Of a stretch of 14,365 nucleotides of DNA, positions 13,521 to 14,365 are shown piece by piece. The first letter of the stretch is position 1; each line of letters starts with the position of its first letter. The DNA lies in assembly GCA_050248375.1 (NCBI GenBank), contig JBFWSL010000062.1:1-14365 (forward strand), in the 5' to 3' direction. Source of the DNA: JAYZVT01 sp050248375 (GTDB lineage: Bacteria; Pseudomonadota; Alphaproteobacteria; Rhizobiales; Methyloligellaceae). The notes beneath the pieces were generated by a model. It saw nothing but the letters and a program-made list of their open reading frames with translations, was not told where the DNA came from and ran no database searches. Both the position numbers and the translations under genes were made by a program.

Positions 13521-14365
13521 ATGCGGGAGTATTTCCTCGCCAAGATCGAGACCGTGCAGCTCGAAGATGGTGCGCCGCGCGCCCAGTTCCACGCCACGCT
13601 GGCCGACCCGTATCTGAAGACGGCGGTCGCGGCAGCCGAAACCGCGGCCGGGCGGCGGGAGATCCAGCAGGCGCAGCAGTATCTCGCGCGCGCCACGGCG
13701 CTTGCCTCCGGCAGCTACGCGGCGCGCTGGAGGGAGGGCCGGCGGGGTATCGCGGCGGTGACGGAGGAACTCGGACCCATCGTCGGCCGCGCGCTTGGCG
13801 CCGCGCTCGAACTGGCGCGAGACAAGAGGCTGGCGAACAGCCCGCAACTGGCGGAAATCACGTTCCGGCTCGCCCAGCTTGCGCAGATCGGGGATGTGGG
13901 GCTCTCGGTCCAGGCCGGCCTTCGGCGGGGCGCGGAGGATGCGCCCGAAGGGCGGCAGTTGCTGGCGGATTTCGAGCAGGCGACCGTGACGGCCGGGCAT
14001 CTCGACGCGCTCGTCAGGATTTACGACTCCGGCGTTGACGACAGCCTGCGCGATGCCCTCAAGGCGGCCCGGGAGCGGCGCTCCAGCCTCTCACAGGAAA
14101 TGCGGGCGCACATGCCCTTCTACAGCGAATTCGCCAATATCAGCCCCTTGTCCCTGCGGGAAGTTCTGGATCGCCTTGGTGAGGGCGAGGCGCTGGTGAT
14201 GATCATTCCCACAGACAAGGCGACGGCCGTTCTGGCGGTGGGCACAAAGCGCGTGGCGTTGCGTCGGATCGAGTTGGGCAGTGCGGCCATCGAGGAGCAG
14301 GTGAAGCGATTGCGGGCCGGGCTGGACCCCAACAGGATCGATATCCAGGCGCCGGACAGCTACGA
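13521..14365 (+). CDS. CHAT-domain protein, 3' part running off the window
   Basis: An open frame to the window edge, one base out of phase with the preceding fragment. It is open from 13473, and ATG 13521 is only its first Met, with no ribosome-binding site. The product starts MREYFLAKIETVQLEDGAP and continues with long amphipathic helices (HATLADPYLKTAVAAAETAA, AAVTEELGPIVGRALGAALE). The beginning of a CHAT domain follows: ISPLSLREVLDRLGEGEALVMII, then TAVLAVGTKRVALRRIELG and IEEQVKRLRAGLDP. CHAT domains are caspase relatives whose His and Cys lie further C-terminal, beyond this window, so activity cannot be judged. No clear TPR consensus is visible. It is the second clan-CD protein in this cluster. 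Confidence 0.8.
   Translation, partial: MREYFLAKIETVQLEDGAPRAQFHATLADPYLKTAVAAAETAAGRREIQQAQQYLARATALASGSYAARWREGRRGIAAVTEELGPIVGRALGAALELARDKRLANSPQLAEITFRLAQLAQIGDVGLSVQAGLRRGAEDAPEGRQLLADFEQATVTAGHLDALVRIYDSGVDDSLRDALKAARERRSSLSQEMRAHMPFYSEFANISPLSLREVLDRLGEGEALVMIIPTDKATAVLAVGTKRVALRRIELGSAAIEEQVKRLRAGLDPNRIDIQAPDSY

Overview
The window looks like a GC-rich alphaproteobacterial chromosome segment, probably Hyphomicrobiales/Rhizobiales. The reasons are high GC with C/G-ending codons, a rhizobial-type ValS and IlvD, an ExoR-like Sel1 protein, and REP-like intergenic palindromes of a kind common in that group. This placement is inferred from style and not from a database match. It is a draft assembly: a run of exactly 100 Ns lies at 12805-12904.

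The left part (1-7829) is ordinary housekeeping DNA. It holds valS (+), a roughly 290-bp intergenic mosaic of REP-like hairpins, a six-helix membrane protein of unknown function (-), a 440-bp gap with no clear gene, ilvD (+), a periplasmic ExoR-like Sel1-repeat protein whose start lies inside the 3' end of ilvD (+), and exonuclease III (-), which converges on it.

The right part (7934-14365) is the unusual one. Three paralogous secreted proteins, called A (7934-8974, -), B (10235-11182, +) and C (11175-12221, +), share a mature N-terminus of the type ADILELLKTHKIV, exactly eight conserved cysteines and a cysteine-bearing C-terminal tail. I do not recognise the family. They surround a secreted caspase-fold peptidase (9039-10046, -) with an intact His/Cys dyad. 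They are followed by a secreted CHAT-domain protein (12464 to window end, +), a second clan-CD protease-like protein. Caspase and A form one leftward unit. B and C, perhaps with the CHAT gene, form a rightward unit. The two units diverge from a 188-bp region (10047-10234).

The CHAT gene is interrupted by the assembly gap, an in-frame TAG and an apparent 1-base frameshift, so it is either a decaying gene or poorly assembled. A good intrinsic terminator on the minus strand at 12293-12321 has no matching minus-strand gene. The best candidate for an undescribed system is the cluster of an eight-cysteine secreted family with a caspase and a CHAT protein. It would act in the periplasm or cell envelope, but its function cannot be read from the sequence.
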